DNA from: Vibrio sp. S9_S30
GTDB taxonomy: Bacteria; Pseudomonadota; Gammaproteobacteria; Enterobacterales; Vibrionaceae
Direction: 5' to 3'
DNA: 64,000 nt
Assembly: GCF_014694455.1 (NCBI RefSeq)
Contig: NZ_JAAUWT010000021.1
Location: forward strand, 21,702-85,701
Below are positions 54,213-63,042 of the stretch, one piece after another (within the stretch, counting starts at the first letter, position 1; each line of letters begins with the position of its first letter). The notes beneath the pieces were generated by a model that saw nothing but the letters and a program-made list of their open reading frames with translations, made no database searches and was not told the DNA's origin. The position numbers and the translations under genes were made by a program.

Positions 54213-54316
54213 TCCCCTCCATATTTGAAGCAATACCCTTCCTCAATCCGCGCTTCTTTTCGTCGAGCAAAGAAGCCATATACGCTCACCGTTGTCACGA
54301 TCAAACCTATGCCCAT
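54209..54316 (-). CDS. Possible small membrane protein, possibly a remnant
   Basis: A 35-codon frame on the minus strand that reads like real protein: a hydrophobic helix (GIGLIVTTVSVYGFF) followed by a basic then acidic tail (ARRKEARIEEGYC) and a stop that overlaps the rlmA stop codon. A perfect hairpin CCCCTA / TAGGGG lies just upstream of its ATG, where a ribosome site would be. It may be a micropeptide or the end of a decayed membrane gene. Confidence 0.3.
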   Translation of the reverse strand: MGIGLIVTTVSVYGFFARRKEARIEEGYCFKYGGD

Positions 54317-54639
54317 CCCCTAACTCGGCTAGGGGTTGATCAACGTTTAATTATGTATCGACTAACGCGATTCCTTCAGATATCACCGTAAAAAAGCGAT
54401 CAAGTCTTGGTCTCAGAGCTGCCATCAAGGGACATAAAAAGTGTCAACAGAATAAAGATCTATCAACCACTCACTAATAGACATACCGGATGAGCCGACA
54501 AAGATGAATAACCCTCATTGTGTTCTGAACTTTATGGACTGAATTTTGCTTAAAAAACTATCAGATTAGGTCGAAAAAATAATCAAAGTTTTTTGGGCAC
54601 CTGCCGATACAGTATTCAGACCATATTGAGGAGAACAAT
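54213..54639. other. Intergenic region between rlmA and an orphan gene
   Basis: About 430 bases. Apart from the small minus-strand frame and its upstream hairpin at 54317-54335, nothing coding is seen. The region just before 54640 contains the ribosome site of the next gene (GAGGAGAACA). Confidence 0.5.
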
Positions 54640-54999
54640 ATGACTTCGATTGGAACAGAGCCAGTTAGGGTTACCCCGACAGCCACAACCACAGGCAATG
54701 CAAAATCGAAAGCGGTTGAAGATACCGCGATCGATTCAGCGGTCAAAGTCGAACAGAACAAAGTCACATTGTCTAATGAAGGCAAAGCTTTACTTGCCGC
54801 ATTGCAGCAAATTGAAAAAGATGCAGCAACAAACTCGAAAGAGAAAAGCGTAGGTGAAAAAGTCGAATCCTTTGCTCATGGGGCGCTAGGTATGGCTCCC
54901 CCTGACAAATTTAAAGAAGAAGAGGATACCTCCTATTCCGCAGGGCAATATTTGTCCGCAGCGGCAACCATTGGTGGCATCTTGGCATTGTTAGTGTAG
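54640..54999 (+). CDS. Hypothetical protein with a C-terminal hydrophobic helix
   Basis: A 119-residue protein. The first ~40 residues are Thr/Ala/Val-rich and polar, residues 40-70 are a charged helix (LLAALQQIEKDAATNSKEK) and the last ~20 are hydrophobic (YLSAAATIGGILALLV), forming a possible C-tail membrane anchor. There is no signal peptide. The ribosome site is strong (GAGGAGAACA before ATG). The pattern is reminiscent of small secreted or surface-associated effectors, but no family was recognised. Confidence 0.65.
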   Translation: MTSIGTEPVRVTPTATTTGNAKSKAVEDTAIDSAVKVEQNKVTLSNEGKALLAALQQIEKDAATNSKEKSVGEKVESFAHGALGMAPPDKFKEEEDTSYSAGQYLSAAATIGGILALLV

Positions 55000-55149
55000 T
55001 GTAATATTCACCAACATTGCCTCTTCTATGCGGCTACTGTGTTCATTGAAACACGCTAAACTTGGGTTCAACAACCCTTATGCCAGCTTCCGGAGTGATG
55101 GTCTTTTTTTGACGACTCCCACTTTTCTGCCCTGCATGTTAAACCAACA

Positions 55150-55587
55150 TTACCAAGAGCGGGGATGATTCAACACGTGATCTTCCCAGTCCACCACGTC
55201 GATTTCATACACCACTTTATTGCGTACGCTTTCACCAACCGCATGCATAGCGGATTTGGATCCCGTAATAAGCGGGTGCCATTCTGGTAGGGTTTGGCCT
55301 TCCGCGAGCAAACGATACGAGCAAGTGTCTGGCAGCCAGTGGAACTCGTCAATCTTGTCGCGAGTCAGCTTGAGGCACTCTTCACCAGATTGGAAGCGAT
55401 TCGGGTAATCTTTACAACCGCAGGTTTTATCATTTAACCAACTGCACGCAACATTGGTGTAATACACCTCATCGGTATCTTCATCCATCAGCTTATGCAG
55501 ACAACACTTTCCGCACCCATCACAAAGCGATTCCCACTCTTTTTCTGTCATTACTGCCAGTGATTTTGTTTCCCAAAATGGTGCCAT
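55150..55587 (-). CDS. ycgN: YcgN-family cysteine cluster protein
   Basis: A 145-residue protein of the YcgN/YkgJ cysteine-cluster superfamily, possibly binding zinc or iron. Conserved cysteines lie in LCDGCGKCCLHKL at about residues 21-29 and then CSWLNDKTCGCKDYPNRF. The start at 55587 gives the family N-terminus MAPFWETKSL; an upstream ATG at 55611 adds eight residues. Function is unknown in the family. A second, smaller member of the same superfamily is at 63.5 kb. Confidence 0.9.
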   Translation of the reverse strand: MAPFWETKSLAVMTEKEWESLCDGCGKCCLHKLMDEDTDEVYYTNVACSWLNDKTCGCKDYPNRFQSGEECLKLTRDKIDEFHWLPDTCSYRLLAEGQTLPEWHPLITGSKSAMHAVGESVRNKVVYEIDVVDWEDHVLNHPRSW

Positions 55588-55828
55588 GATGTTTACCTGC
55601 TTTATGTTCACGCCTTAACCCAATACGCTAAGGAGGCGTCGTTATAGCCGTTCAACGCACGTAGTGCAAGTGATTTCAAATCTCGACAGGAAAGACCTTC
55701 TTTTGAATCACCGAACCGAACCTTCACTCATTGTTTCCCAACAGCAACAGTCCATTGATTAAATCCCTATATATCAACAAATGAGTACACTTTATTATCG
55801 CTCCTGATAATTTAATCAACAAATAGGA

Positions 55829-56677
55829 ATGAAAATGAAAAAGCTTTTACTCGCTGCCACTACCTCTCTAATTTTAAGCCAACAAGCAATGGCAGCACCA
55901 ACTTTGAGTGAAAGGCTACCCAACTTGCCCGGTGCAGAATCTGTTGTGTTCGATGAAAGTAAAGGGGTGTATTTCGTCTCTCTTCAATCTGGTGACCAAC
56001 CAGGTGATGGCTCTGTCGTCGCCTTGAATGAGAATTATCAATTTATCGCCACAATCGCCAACAACTTAGACAACCCAAAAGGGATCGCGTTAAAAGACAA
56101 CCTTCTGTTTGTCAGCGATATGAAAGCCCTTCTCGAAATAGATTTAGCGTCCGGAAAGGTTGTAGCCCACCACGCTGAACATGCCGAGTTTCTTAACGAC
56201 GTCGAAATTGATGCAAGCGGAAACGTCTATGTGTCTGATATGTTTACGTCTACTATCTATAAACTGGAAAACAACATCATGTCGGTTTGGATGGATACAC
56301 CAGAGCTAGAAAACCCAAACGGACTTAAGTTTATAGATGGTGCTTTGTACGTTGCTGCGTGGGGCGCTTTCAACGATGGCGACCCACTCAACGCCCCTTT
56401 TGGACGATTACTAAAGGTAAATCCCGAAACCAAATCCATAAAACGTGTGACTGAAAAACCGTTTGGGAATTTAGATGGGATTCAAGTCAATGAGAATGGA
56501 AGCCTGATCGTGTCCGATTGGAAACAAGGGGTTGTCTTTACCGTTTCAACCCAAGGAGACATTCAAACAACTCTTGACTTACCAAGAGGTTCCGGTGACC
56601 TCTATTACTCTCAAAAGCAAAAAACGCTTATGGTGCCAATGGCTTTAGAGGGTGAAGTATTGGTTTACCAATACTAA
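55829..56677 (+). CDS. SMP-30/gluconolactonase-like beta-propeller protein, exported
   Basis: A 282-residue protein with a signal peptide (KKLLLAATTSLILSQQAMA, cleaved near residue 23) and a beta-propeller of the SMP-30/strictosidine synthase-like class. Repeated blades are seen as SVVFDESKGVYFVS, GIALKDNLLFVSD, DVEIDASGNVYVSDMFT and GIQVNENGSLIVSDW. It probably acts in the periplasm, perhaps as a lactonase or a binding protein, but catalytic metal residues are not certain. The ribosome site (AGGAATGAAA) allows either ATG 55829 or the ATG six bases later. Confidence 0.8.
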   Translation: MKMKKLLLAATTSLILSQQAMAAPTLSERLPNLPGAESVVFDESKGVYFVSLQSGDQPGDGSVVALNENYQFIATIANNLDNPKGIALKDNLLFVSDMKALLEIDLASGKVVAHHAEHAEFLNDVEIDASGNVYVSDMFTSTIYKLENNIMSVWMDTPELENPNGLKFIDGALYVAAWGAFNDGDPLNAPFGRLLKVNPETKSIKRVTEKPFGNLDGIQVNENGSLIVSDWKQGVVFTVSTQGDIQTTLDLPRGSGDLYYSQKQKTLMVPMALEGEVLVYQY

Positions 56678-56717
56678 TTGGAAATAACCAAAGCGCCAGT
56701 GTAAATCGGCACGGCGC

Positions 56718-56945
56718 TTAACCTACATCAAACTTGCTGTTTATGAATTCAATGAAAGATCTGAGCCTTTTGGGTTGATATTTGTCTTTATAGTATGTGG
56801 TAGATAACGGAATGCAGGGTATACGTCAATACGGGCACCAATCCTTTCATCGTCAATTCAATTCTTAGCAGGCTCACGAATCATCTCATGACCAAGCAAC
56901 GCCCCACGAATAAGTATTCGACCATTTTGCAAACCCAATGCCCTT
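56718..56945 (-). pseudogene. Decayed LysR-family regulator fragment
   Basis: On the minus strand the sequence ends with YKDKYQPKRLRSFIEFINSKF and a stop, which is the typical end of a LysR regulator. Upstream, in another frame, GHEMIREPAKN, a stop, then ERIGARIDVYP-type sequence can be read, matching the last domain of such proteins. A frameshift and at least one in-frame stop separate the parts, and the N-terminal helix-turn-helix is missing. It lies between the SMP-30-like gene and the CRISPR array. Confidence 0.45.
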
Positions 56946-57058
56946 CTGCATTCACCTCCATTTCATCACGGCGGCTTTTCGTAGAATGAAAACGCCATCG
57001 CTTAACGGACCCAGTTCAATAACAATGCTCTACGAGATCTTTCGGGTGTATAAGTGCT

Positions 57059-57446
57059 CCGACTATAGAGAGATAGGGCAGTGAACATCACACGTGGGTG
57101 TGTGGTATGTCGGGCTGTTTTCTGAGCTGCCTGTGCGGCAGTGAACAAAAAATAGCAGTAAGAACAGACCACCCTGACTTTCTGAGCTGCCTGTGCGGCA
57201 GTGAACAAAACTGGCGGGCGCGGCTGCGAGACCTGTTTTTTCTGAGCTGCCTGTGCGGCAGTGAACTGGGCACCACCAAGGAAATGGCCGAATCCATTTT
57301 TCTGAGCTGCCTGTGCGGCAGTGAACTCCAACACAAATAGTGCTGAGCCCCAATCAAATTTCTGAGCTGCCTGTGCGGCAGTGAACAGCTCTGAGAGCGT
57401 TTCAGCAGTCAAGCAAATTTTCTGAGCTGCCTGTGCGGCAGTGAAC
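57059..57446 (-). CRISPR. Type I-F CRISPR array, six full repeats plus a degenerate end repeat
   Basis: Six identical 28-nucleotide repeats start at 57119, 57179, 57239, 57299, 57359 and 57419, exactly 60 apart, giving 32-nucleotide spacers. On the minus strand the repeat reads GTTCACTGCCGCACAGGCAG followed by CTCAGAAA, a classic I-F repeat with a CTGCC/GGCAG hairpin that Cas6f cleaves. A seventh, degenerate repeat at 57059-57086 keeps only the leader-proximal end (GTTCACTGCCC on the minus strand), so it marks the trailer end. In total there are six spacers, 57087-57118, 57147-57178, 57207-57238, 57267-57298, 57327-57358 and 57387-57418, all different. Transcription should run from the leader at about 57447-57577 away from the cas genes. 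Confidence 0.97.
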
Positions 57447-57577
57447 AATAGAATATCATTAGAAAAATAAGTTACAACAAGCTGTTAGATTAAAAACCAA
57501 GTTTTAACCTTATAAAAACAGACTAACTGTAACTCACTGTTTTATATGTTTATTTTTAAAGAGCAAAAAAAATAGGG
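57447..57577 (-). promoter_or_regulatory. CRISPR leader
   Basis: About 130 bases of A+T-rich non-coding sequence between the cas6f stop and the first repeat. It should contain the array promoter and, in a working system, the integration site for new spacers. No exact hexamers are assigned. Confidence 0.7.
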
Positions 57578-58129
57578 TTAGAACCAAGGTATTGTTGCCT
57601 TCCGGCTTAAACCATAAACATCAAAAATGCCATCGCTCGGTTTCTCTTTAATGTCACTAAACTCAAAAAATTTCCGATAGATTTGTTTGGTTGAGCTACT
57701 ACGCAAATCTAAATAAGGGTTATCAAAGCTTTGGCTTAACATTTTAACCTTGTAGCGTTTTTCCCCCTCCTGATCTATCGTACCTCTCGCGACTAATCGC
57801 CTGAGCTTCGCCTTACTCATATTGCTTCTTTTCTCGGAAATGACGCGATATTGAGTTTGTTCTGGCACCGCTAATACGTGGCTTACTTGGCAATAACCAC
57901 TCAGTGCTCCCAACCATTCCAACCCTTGGAGGTCATTCAGTAAACTCGATTCACCATGGATACGAAGTAATCGTCCAAGTTTCACATGCACTTGCGGAAA
58001 ACTAATACCGATTTGGTTAGTATTCAGTGTCACCAACGCTTTATGAAACTTGGTATACACCTTGCTGCTGAGTTCGGCTTCCCCTATTTCAGCATCAGGC
58101 TTTAGTCGTATATCAATATAAGAATCCAT
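57578..58129 (-). CDS. cas6f: CRISPR RNA endoribonuclease Cas6f (Csy4)
   Basis: A 183-residue endoribonuclease that cuts the repeat hairpin of the pre-crRNA and stays bound to the 3' end of the crRNA. The catalytic histidine is His29 in TKFHKALV, the same position as in the Pseudomonas enzyme. A basic helix follows (SNMSKAKLRRLVARG) that binds the stem, and the C-terminus GLSRKATIPWF is the family signature. It is the last cas gene, eight bases behind cas5fv and directly beside the leader. Confidence 0.94.
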   Translation of the reverse strand: MDSYIDIRLKPDAEIGEAELSSKVYTKFHKALVTLNTNQIGISFPQVHVKLGRLLRIHGESSLLNDLQGLEWLGALSGYCQVSHVLAVPEQTQYRVISEKRSNMSKAKLRRLVARGTIDQEGEKRYKVKMLSQSFDNPYLDLRSSSTKQIYRKFFEFSDIKEKPSDGIFDVYGLSRKATIPWF

Positions 58130-58137
58130 GCTTCCTC

Positions 58138-59148
58138 CTAAACTCGAATATTTGAAACATACGCAAGACCTTTTTTACCTAAGTAAAAGCTTGACACGCC
58201 CGCATTTTCAATGAGCTTTTTAATTTCTAACCCTTTCTCTCTATCGACATCAATGATGATTTCTAATTGACCACTGGCCTTGGTCATCATTGATTTTACT
58301 TCTCCCTGCCCTTTTATTTTTTCCTTTTTAATAAAAGGATTACCCCAGATGGTTTTTTTGGGTCCGGTGGTATATCGACCCATAAAGTCTTTTTTTGTGA
58401 AACCACGTTTTGAGATACCACTTATTCCACCAGCTTTCGTTTTTGCAGAAGACATATCGAATTGTCGTTCTAAGCGAATCAATTGAAGATATAAAGCAGA
58501 ACAATACAAGCTGACAGTGACAACTTGTCCATTTTTATTTAAGTATTCTATATCAGGAAAAGTCGACTTAAGGGTAACGACCGCATTTGCCACCGCATCT
58601 TTATTTTCTTGGGGTTTCTCTTTATTCAGAAATTCAAGTCGGCTGATAATACTTAGAGGATCAAGTTCAATTCTTCTATCTATCACTGTATCATTAACTA
58701 TAAAATCGCATAATGTAGATACGTCCATATTTAGTACGCCCCAAAACATTGGTGAGTATTCGGATGTAAAAATGGGATCGGACACCTTGATCATGCCAGT
58801 AAATGAATTCTGATCTGTACTGCCATTCATATTTCGGATAAACGTCATTTCATTTGTAAACTCTGGCTTATCTTCAAAAGAAATTTTGCTTTCTAATTCT
58901 TCAAAATAATATGATTTCTCGTACATTTTACTACGTGCTTGATAGAGCTTTCTTTGATCACCAATTAATCGATTCAGTAACCCCATTACCGTATCTATTG
59001 TATTTTCACAGACTTTAAAGTTACCTTCTTTTTTAAGGTTGGTCATGGATCCTAAAAACTCTCTTCCCTTTTTTGGGATCGCTTCATTATTAGAACCTCC
59101 CAAAAAGGAATTACGCCAACATGAATCATATTCAATCGTTATTTTCAT
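58138..59148 (-). CDS. cas5fv: Type I-Fv Cascade protein Cas5fv
   Basis: A 336-residue Cas5-type protein of the I-F variant that caps the crRNA 5' end and, in the minimal complex, also takes over PAM recognition that Cas8f performs in standard I-F. The opening MKITIEYDSCWRNSFLGGSN and the RLIGDQRKLYQARSKMYEK stretch are typical of Cas5fv from Shewanella-type systems. A Lys-rich region near 280-300 (GNPFIKKEKIKGQGEVKS) is probably RNA-binding. No separate cas8f gene exists in the locus. The gene follows cas7fv after nine bases. Confidence 0.9.
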   Translation of the reverse strand: MKITIEYDSCWRNSFLGGSNNEAIPKKGREFLGSMTNLKKEGNFKVCENTIDTVMGLLNRLIGDQRKLYQARSKMYEKSYYFEELESKISFEDKPEFTNEMTFIRNMNGSTDQNSFTGMIKVSDPIFTSEYSPMFWGVLNMDVSTLCDFIVNDTVIDRRIELDPLSIISRLEFLNKEKPQENKDAVANAVVTLKSTFPDIEYLNKNGQVVTVSLYCSALYLQLIRLERQFDMSSAKTKAGGISGISKRGFTKKDFMGRYTTGPKKTIWGNPFIKKEKIKGQGEVKSMMTKASGQLEIIIDVDREKGLEIKKLIENAGVSSFYLGKKGLAYVSNIRV

Positions 59149-59157
59149 ATTGATTGC

Positions 59158-60105
59158 CTATTTTGCGTAAAAATATTGAGCAAATTGAGAGTGTGGCTCG
59201 CTAACGATTTCAGATTCATTGCGCTTTATGCGCATCATTTTATGGCTATCATTATAATCCACTGTAATTTCATCAACATACATATATCCCTTGGCTTGAC
59301 GAATACTCAAATCGGCAATGCGTGACAAAGTATGCTCAATCAATACCTTGACTGCGTCATCGTTTAACAAAATACCGCACTCACCTTCTTCGAAAATGCT
59401 TCCTTTACGAACATAGTTGCAGTGGAAAGTCGCGACGGGGTTTAAAGATGGGTTTAGCTCTTTGATAAAGTTTTGCACTGTTGCTGCAACCTCTTCACCT
59501 TGCCCTTCTTTTATGATCATGCTTGCTCGGTCAAACTTCTTGTCCAACGAAATAAACTGTAGCTGCTCTATGCTAATAGAACCATATGAAAGATATTCTG
59601 TATCACCAAAAGTGGTTTTAGAGAAGAAGGAAGAGCTGTCTCTTTCACCTGCCTGGCCAAATTGCTCATAATTGCCATTCCCTAATTGATCGACAAAATC
59701 TTCAACAAGCAAAGGGCTGGTTCTTTTACATTGACTCGAAGGCACTACGTAACCACGGATAAGCCCGGTGATCGATGCTAAAACTTTCTCTAAGTTTTTT
59801 TCTCCTGCAAAATGCAGATCAAACGCTTGTTCTTTAAACAAGTGATGGCGAATACAATTTTGGCTTATGTATAAAGGCGTTTTTTTGAAATCGATATCCG
59901 TCGTTTCTTTTTTATATTTATAGCCAGTCTCGTCTTTTATTTTTCCTGTCAAATTTGAATAACCTCTTAGCTTCGGAAGTGTATGGTTATCCACTGTCTT
60001 TCCATTATCGCCAGTTAGTGTCGTTGGACCATTCCAATTCACAACACCATGACCTAATGCTTTAATTTTGAAATCAACACTTTTAATGCCTGTTATTTTT
60101 TCCAT
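59158..60105 (-). CDS. cas7fv: Type I-Fv Cascade backbone protein Cas7fv
   Basis: A 315-residue backbone protein that should polymerise along the crRNA. The opening KITGIKSVDFKIKALGHGVV and NWNGPTTLT match Cas7fv. SFFSKTTFGDTEYLSYGSI is the central core. It lies three bases behind cas2-3 and nine before cas5fv, so the operon is very compact. Several copies per complex are expected from the related Shewanella complex; that is family knowledge. Confidence 0.9.
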   Translation of the reverse strand: MEKITGIKSVDFKIKALGHGVVNWNGPTTLTGDNGKTVDNHTLPKLRGYSNLTGKIKDETGYKYKKETTDIDFKKTPLYISQNCIRHHLFKEQAFDLHFAGEKNLEKVLASITGLIRGYVVPSSQCKRTSPLLVEDFVDQLGNGNYEQFGQAGERDSSSFFSKTTFGDTEYLSYGSISIEQLQFISLDKKFDRASMIIKEGQGEEVAATVQNFIKELNPSLNPVATFHCNYVRKGSIFEEGECGILLNDDAVKVLIEHTLSRIADLSIRQAKGYMYVDEITVDYNDSHKMMRIKRNESEIVSEPHSQFAQYFYAK

Positions 60106-60108
60106 TGT

Positions 60109-63042
60109 TTATTCCTCATCTTCTGTTGTTTGATTAATTTGTTTCATTGCCATTGCGCCTATGGGTTGTTTATCACAGACTGCATAATAAATAGCGTGCG
60201 GGTGACGGGCACTTTCTCCGCCTACGGCTAATAAGTCGTTCGTGGTGTAACTTAAATAAATTGGGGACTCTGGATCTCGGGCTTCATTGAGTAAGGCATT
60301 ATCATTGTATGATTTTGTGCCTCCCATTATGTTGTGGTGCTTTTTAAACATGTGAGAAAGGAGATCTTTATCGCTTTGTCCGTACCCTAAAATCGCATTG
60401 GTGGAATACGTTAAATTATCGATGTTACTTTCGTCGTCAAGTGGGATTGAATACGCATATTGCTCTAAATACTGCGGCTCTGATTGGCTTAAATCCACGA
60501 CTGCAAGTTGCACAAAACGGTTGTCACCACGTAAGGAACCTTTACTTATTTTGCTGCGTTTTTTCTCTTTGTTCTTCTTGGGTGGTACAACAATGGGGTC
60601 GATAACCTTGGCGTTGATTCTATTGACACTTTCTTTTAATGCTGCCACCAAATCACTTTCAATGAACTGCTTTGTTTTCTCTGAACGGTGGAAATCTTTA
60701 TAAAGTGTGTAAATGTCAGGCAAGCTAAAGTTCTTACCTTCTAAATTGATTAGTAGGTGCTGATACCATTCGCGTACAGACTTAAGCACATGGAGCTTTG
60801 ATAAAAAGCGGGAGGCAGGGCTGTTCCCTTTTGAGGCGGCAATAGACTCAGGCACCGCCAAGGTATAAATGTTTATTTCTTTGTTAACACCAAACCTGTC
60901 TAGCCGCCCTAAGCGCTGTAAGCAATCTTCTGCGTTAGTGATTTCCGCAACCATGTAGTCACAACTGATGTTCAAAGAGGCTTGAACAATTGGGCCACTG
61001 CGTAGCACTTCGAATTTCCGAGAGCCGTTGCGTTTGTACGATTCAAACACCTCTGCGAACCACGTTTGTTTATCGCTTTTGATAAATTTCGAATGCAGTA
61101 GCACTGCATTTTCTTTATGTTGATTGGCGATAAAGCCATTCTGGGCGGTGAGAGCCATATTACTGATGACAAAAGCACTGTCACGTCGAGGTATGAATAG
61201 TGGGTTAGTAGTATCAAGCTTGGTGTCATCAAACACGTTGAAGTCGAGCTGATACTGGCTTTGATTAAATGATGGCATTTCGATGATGTCATCTTCATGA
61301 ATGTCCAATAACTCTTCAACAAAGACATAATGAGGCGTTGCCGACACCAATAGGGTATTGGCTTGCTGTTCTTTAAGTTTTTTCGTAGCAATCAGTTCAG
61401 CAAACAGTAAATTAAATGCTGGCATATTCACGTATTCGTGAAATTCATCAAAAACAACATGGTTATTTAAAAAATCGATGAGGGTATTGGCGTTTGTGTG
61501 GCTAATCACAGAACCAAAAATTTGATCGATGGTGGTAATGACGATATCGCCAGAAAAGCTTTCCCCTTCTGGTATGGGATGATCCCACTGATTATGAAAT
61601 TTAAATTCACCTGTATTGATTTCAATCGTACTATTCGGTAGATATTGCTCTGAGGTCAATTCATAAAATAAGCCTTGGCAGACTTGCACTCGGGGGCACA
61701 CCCAAATTATGCGTTTTGCTCCTTGTCGCTTTGCCCACTCCAACGCGATTTTGGTTTTGCCACAACCTGCGGCACCGGCTAATACTGCCACATCTTCTGC
61801 GTAGGTTAACTGTTTGGCAATATCACCCTGTTTAAGGCTGCGCTCACTATTGGGATAAAATGCCCCTAGACATGCTTCAATGCTGGAGGTGAGTGTTGAC
61901 TCGACTTCCAGTAAATCATTCACTTTCTCTTCTAATGTGCGCTGCAATATTGCTTCATGGAGCTCTGTTGCGCTCATGGCTGAAATTATTCTGTCGGCTG
62001 TAATGACACAGGCCCGTACAATATTATTTAATGCGTTTATTTTTACGTTGCTACGATTCGCTGAAACGGACTCCTCTAACCCATATTCTTTGTAGTTAGG
62101 TGTGTGCAATGAGCTAGGAATCGCATGCTCCAGTTCTGAAACGGCTTCATTATTAATCGCTTTACTCAGCATGGAGTGTTCAGCCGAACGGTATTTTTTG
62201 TCTAGCCCTGCGACTTGCTTTAGTAAGGATTGCGCCTGCCCTAAGATATCGTGAAGAGAAGCACCCTTCTGATTGGCGATCAGTTTTTTACTAATGTCGT
62301 TGTATGTTGTGAAACTGTTTTTATCTTTACGGTAGGGTTTTGCATGATGCCAATAAATGGCGTGCTTTATCGATTCTTTGTTGCTTGGGTTCAGGGTTTT
62401 TAATTCGGCACGGTCTAATAGCTGATATAGCAGTAGCGACACTTCATTGTGCCTAGGGTGTTTTTCAAAACTGAATTTTGCATCGTCAATATGCTGCCCA
62501 TCTTCTGCTATAAAGTTCTTCTTTTTTGGGTTTCTTACCCAGTCTTGAAACTTGGGGTCTATCTTTCCGATGTCATGTAGGCAGCCTGCGATAAAATTTG
62601 CTATTGAGAATTGCGTGCTCTCAGGGAATAACCTTTTATGCAGCGCTTCAGCAAAATATCCCACGGCAAATAAGTGCTCTACTAGCGGCTGAAGTTGAGT
62701 ATTGGCGTAAAGTACGCCCGATTTGGGTTTGTCGGTAATGACATCCATAAAAACCTCTTTTTGTGTTGTATTCACTGGCACCACACCTTCTAAATTAAAT
62801 TTATTTTTATTGCCTACCACCCACAAAAACTGGCTACGGGATCGCGAGCGTAGCCAATGGCAACTTACGGCTGTACTGCGGCTGGCGGTTTTACGCAGCA
62901 TTTTTTTTACGGTGATCAACCCATCTTCGGTGATCAGGGTTTGCCATGTGTTGTCACCAATGCGGTTGGCGAAGGCATCGAGTATTCGGCGGGTCTTTTT
63001 TAGGGCATTTTTTTCGCATTGGCTAACGAAGGTGACCATCAT
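60109..63042 (-). CDS. cas3: Cas2-Cas3 fusion nuclease-helicase
   Basis: A 977-residue fusion characteristic of type I-F. Residues 1-~95 are a Cas2 domain (VSQCEKNALKKTRRILDAF, later CHWLRSRSRSQFLWVVG). The HD nuclease follows, with CLHDIGKIDPKFQDW at 154-169 (His156, Asp157). The helicase has Walker A GAAGCGKT at 423-430, a DEFH box at 532-535, LLVSATP at 564-570 and QRLGRLDR motif VI near 700. It degrades DNA after Cascade binding and, through Cas2, normally serves spacer acquisition. Its start overlaps the end of the broken cas1 (ATGA). All catalytic motifs are intact. Confidence 0.95.
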   Translation of the reverse strand: MMVTFVSQCEKNALKKTRRILDAFANRIGDNTWQTLITEDGLITVKKMLRKTASRSTAVSCHWLRSRSRSQFLWVVGNKNKFNLEGVVPVNTTQKEVFMDVITDKPKSGVLYANTQLQPLVEHLFAVGYFAEALHKRLFPESTQFSIANFIAGCLHDIGKIDPKFQDWVRNPKKKNFIAEDGQHIDDAKFSFEKHPRHNEVSLLLYQLLDRAELKTLNPSNKESIKHAIYWHHAKPYRKDKNSFTTYNDISKKLIANQKGASLHDILGQAQSLLKQVAGLDKKYRSAEHSMLSKAINNEAVSELEHAIPSSLHTPNYKEYGLEESVSANRSNVKINALNNIVRACVITADRIISAMSATELHEAILQRTLEEKVNDLLEVESTLTSSIEACLGAFYPNSERSLKQGDIAKQLTYAEDVAVLAGAAGCGKTKIALEWAKRQGAKRIIWVCPRVQVCQGLFYELTSEQYLPNSTIEINTGEFKFHNQWDHPIPEGESFSGDIVITTIDQIFGSVISHTNANTLIDFLNNHVVFDEFHEYVNMPAFNLLFAELIATKKLKEQQANTLLVSATPHYVFVEELLDIHEDDIIEMPSFNQSQYQLDFNVFDDTKLDTTNPLFIPRRDSAFVISNMALTAQNGFIANQHKENAVLLHSKFIKSDKQTWFAEVFESYKRNGSRKFEVLRSGPIVQASLNISCDYMVAEITNAEDCLQRLGRLDRFGVNKEINIYTLAVPESIAASKGNSPASRFLSKLHVLKSVREWYQHLLINLEGKNFSLPDIYTLYKDFHRSEKTKQFIESDLVAALKESVNRINAKVIDPIVVPPKKNKEKKRSKISKGSLRGDNRFVQLAVVDLSQSEPQYLEQYAYSIPLDDESNIDNLTYSTNAILGYGQSDKDLLSHMFKKHHNIMGGTKSYNDNALLNEARDPESPIYLSYTTNDLLAVGGESARHPHAIYYAVCDKQPIGAMAMKQINQTTEDEE

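Noticed and set aside
57002..57448. A long minus-strand reading frame of repeated FTAAQAAQK units across the array
   Set aside because: It is simply the CRISPR repeats read as codons; the 60-base period is a multiple of three. The repeats, not a protein, explain it.
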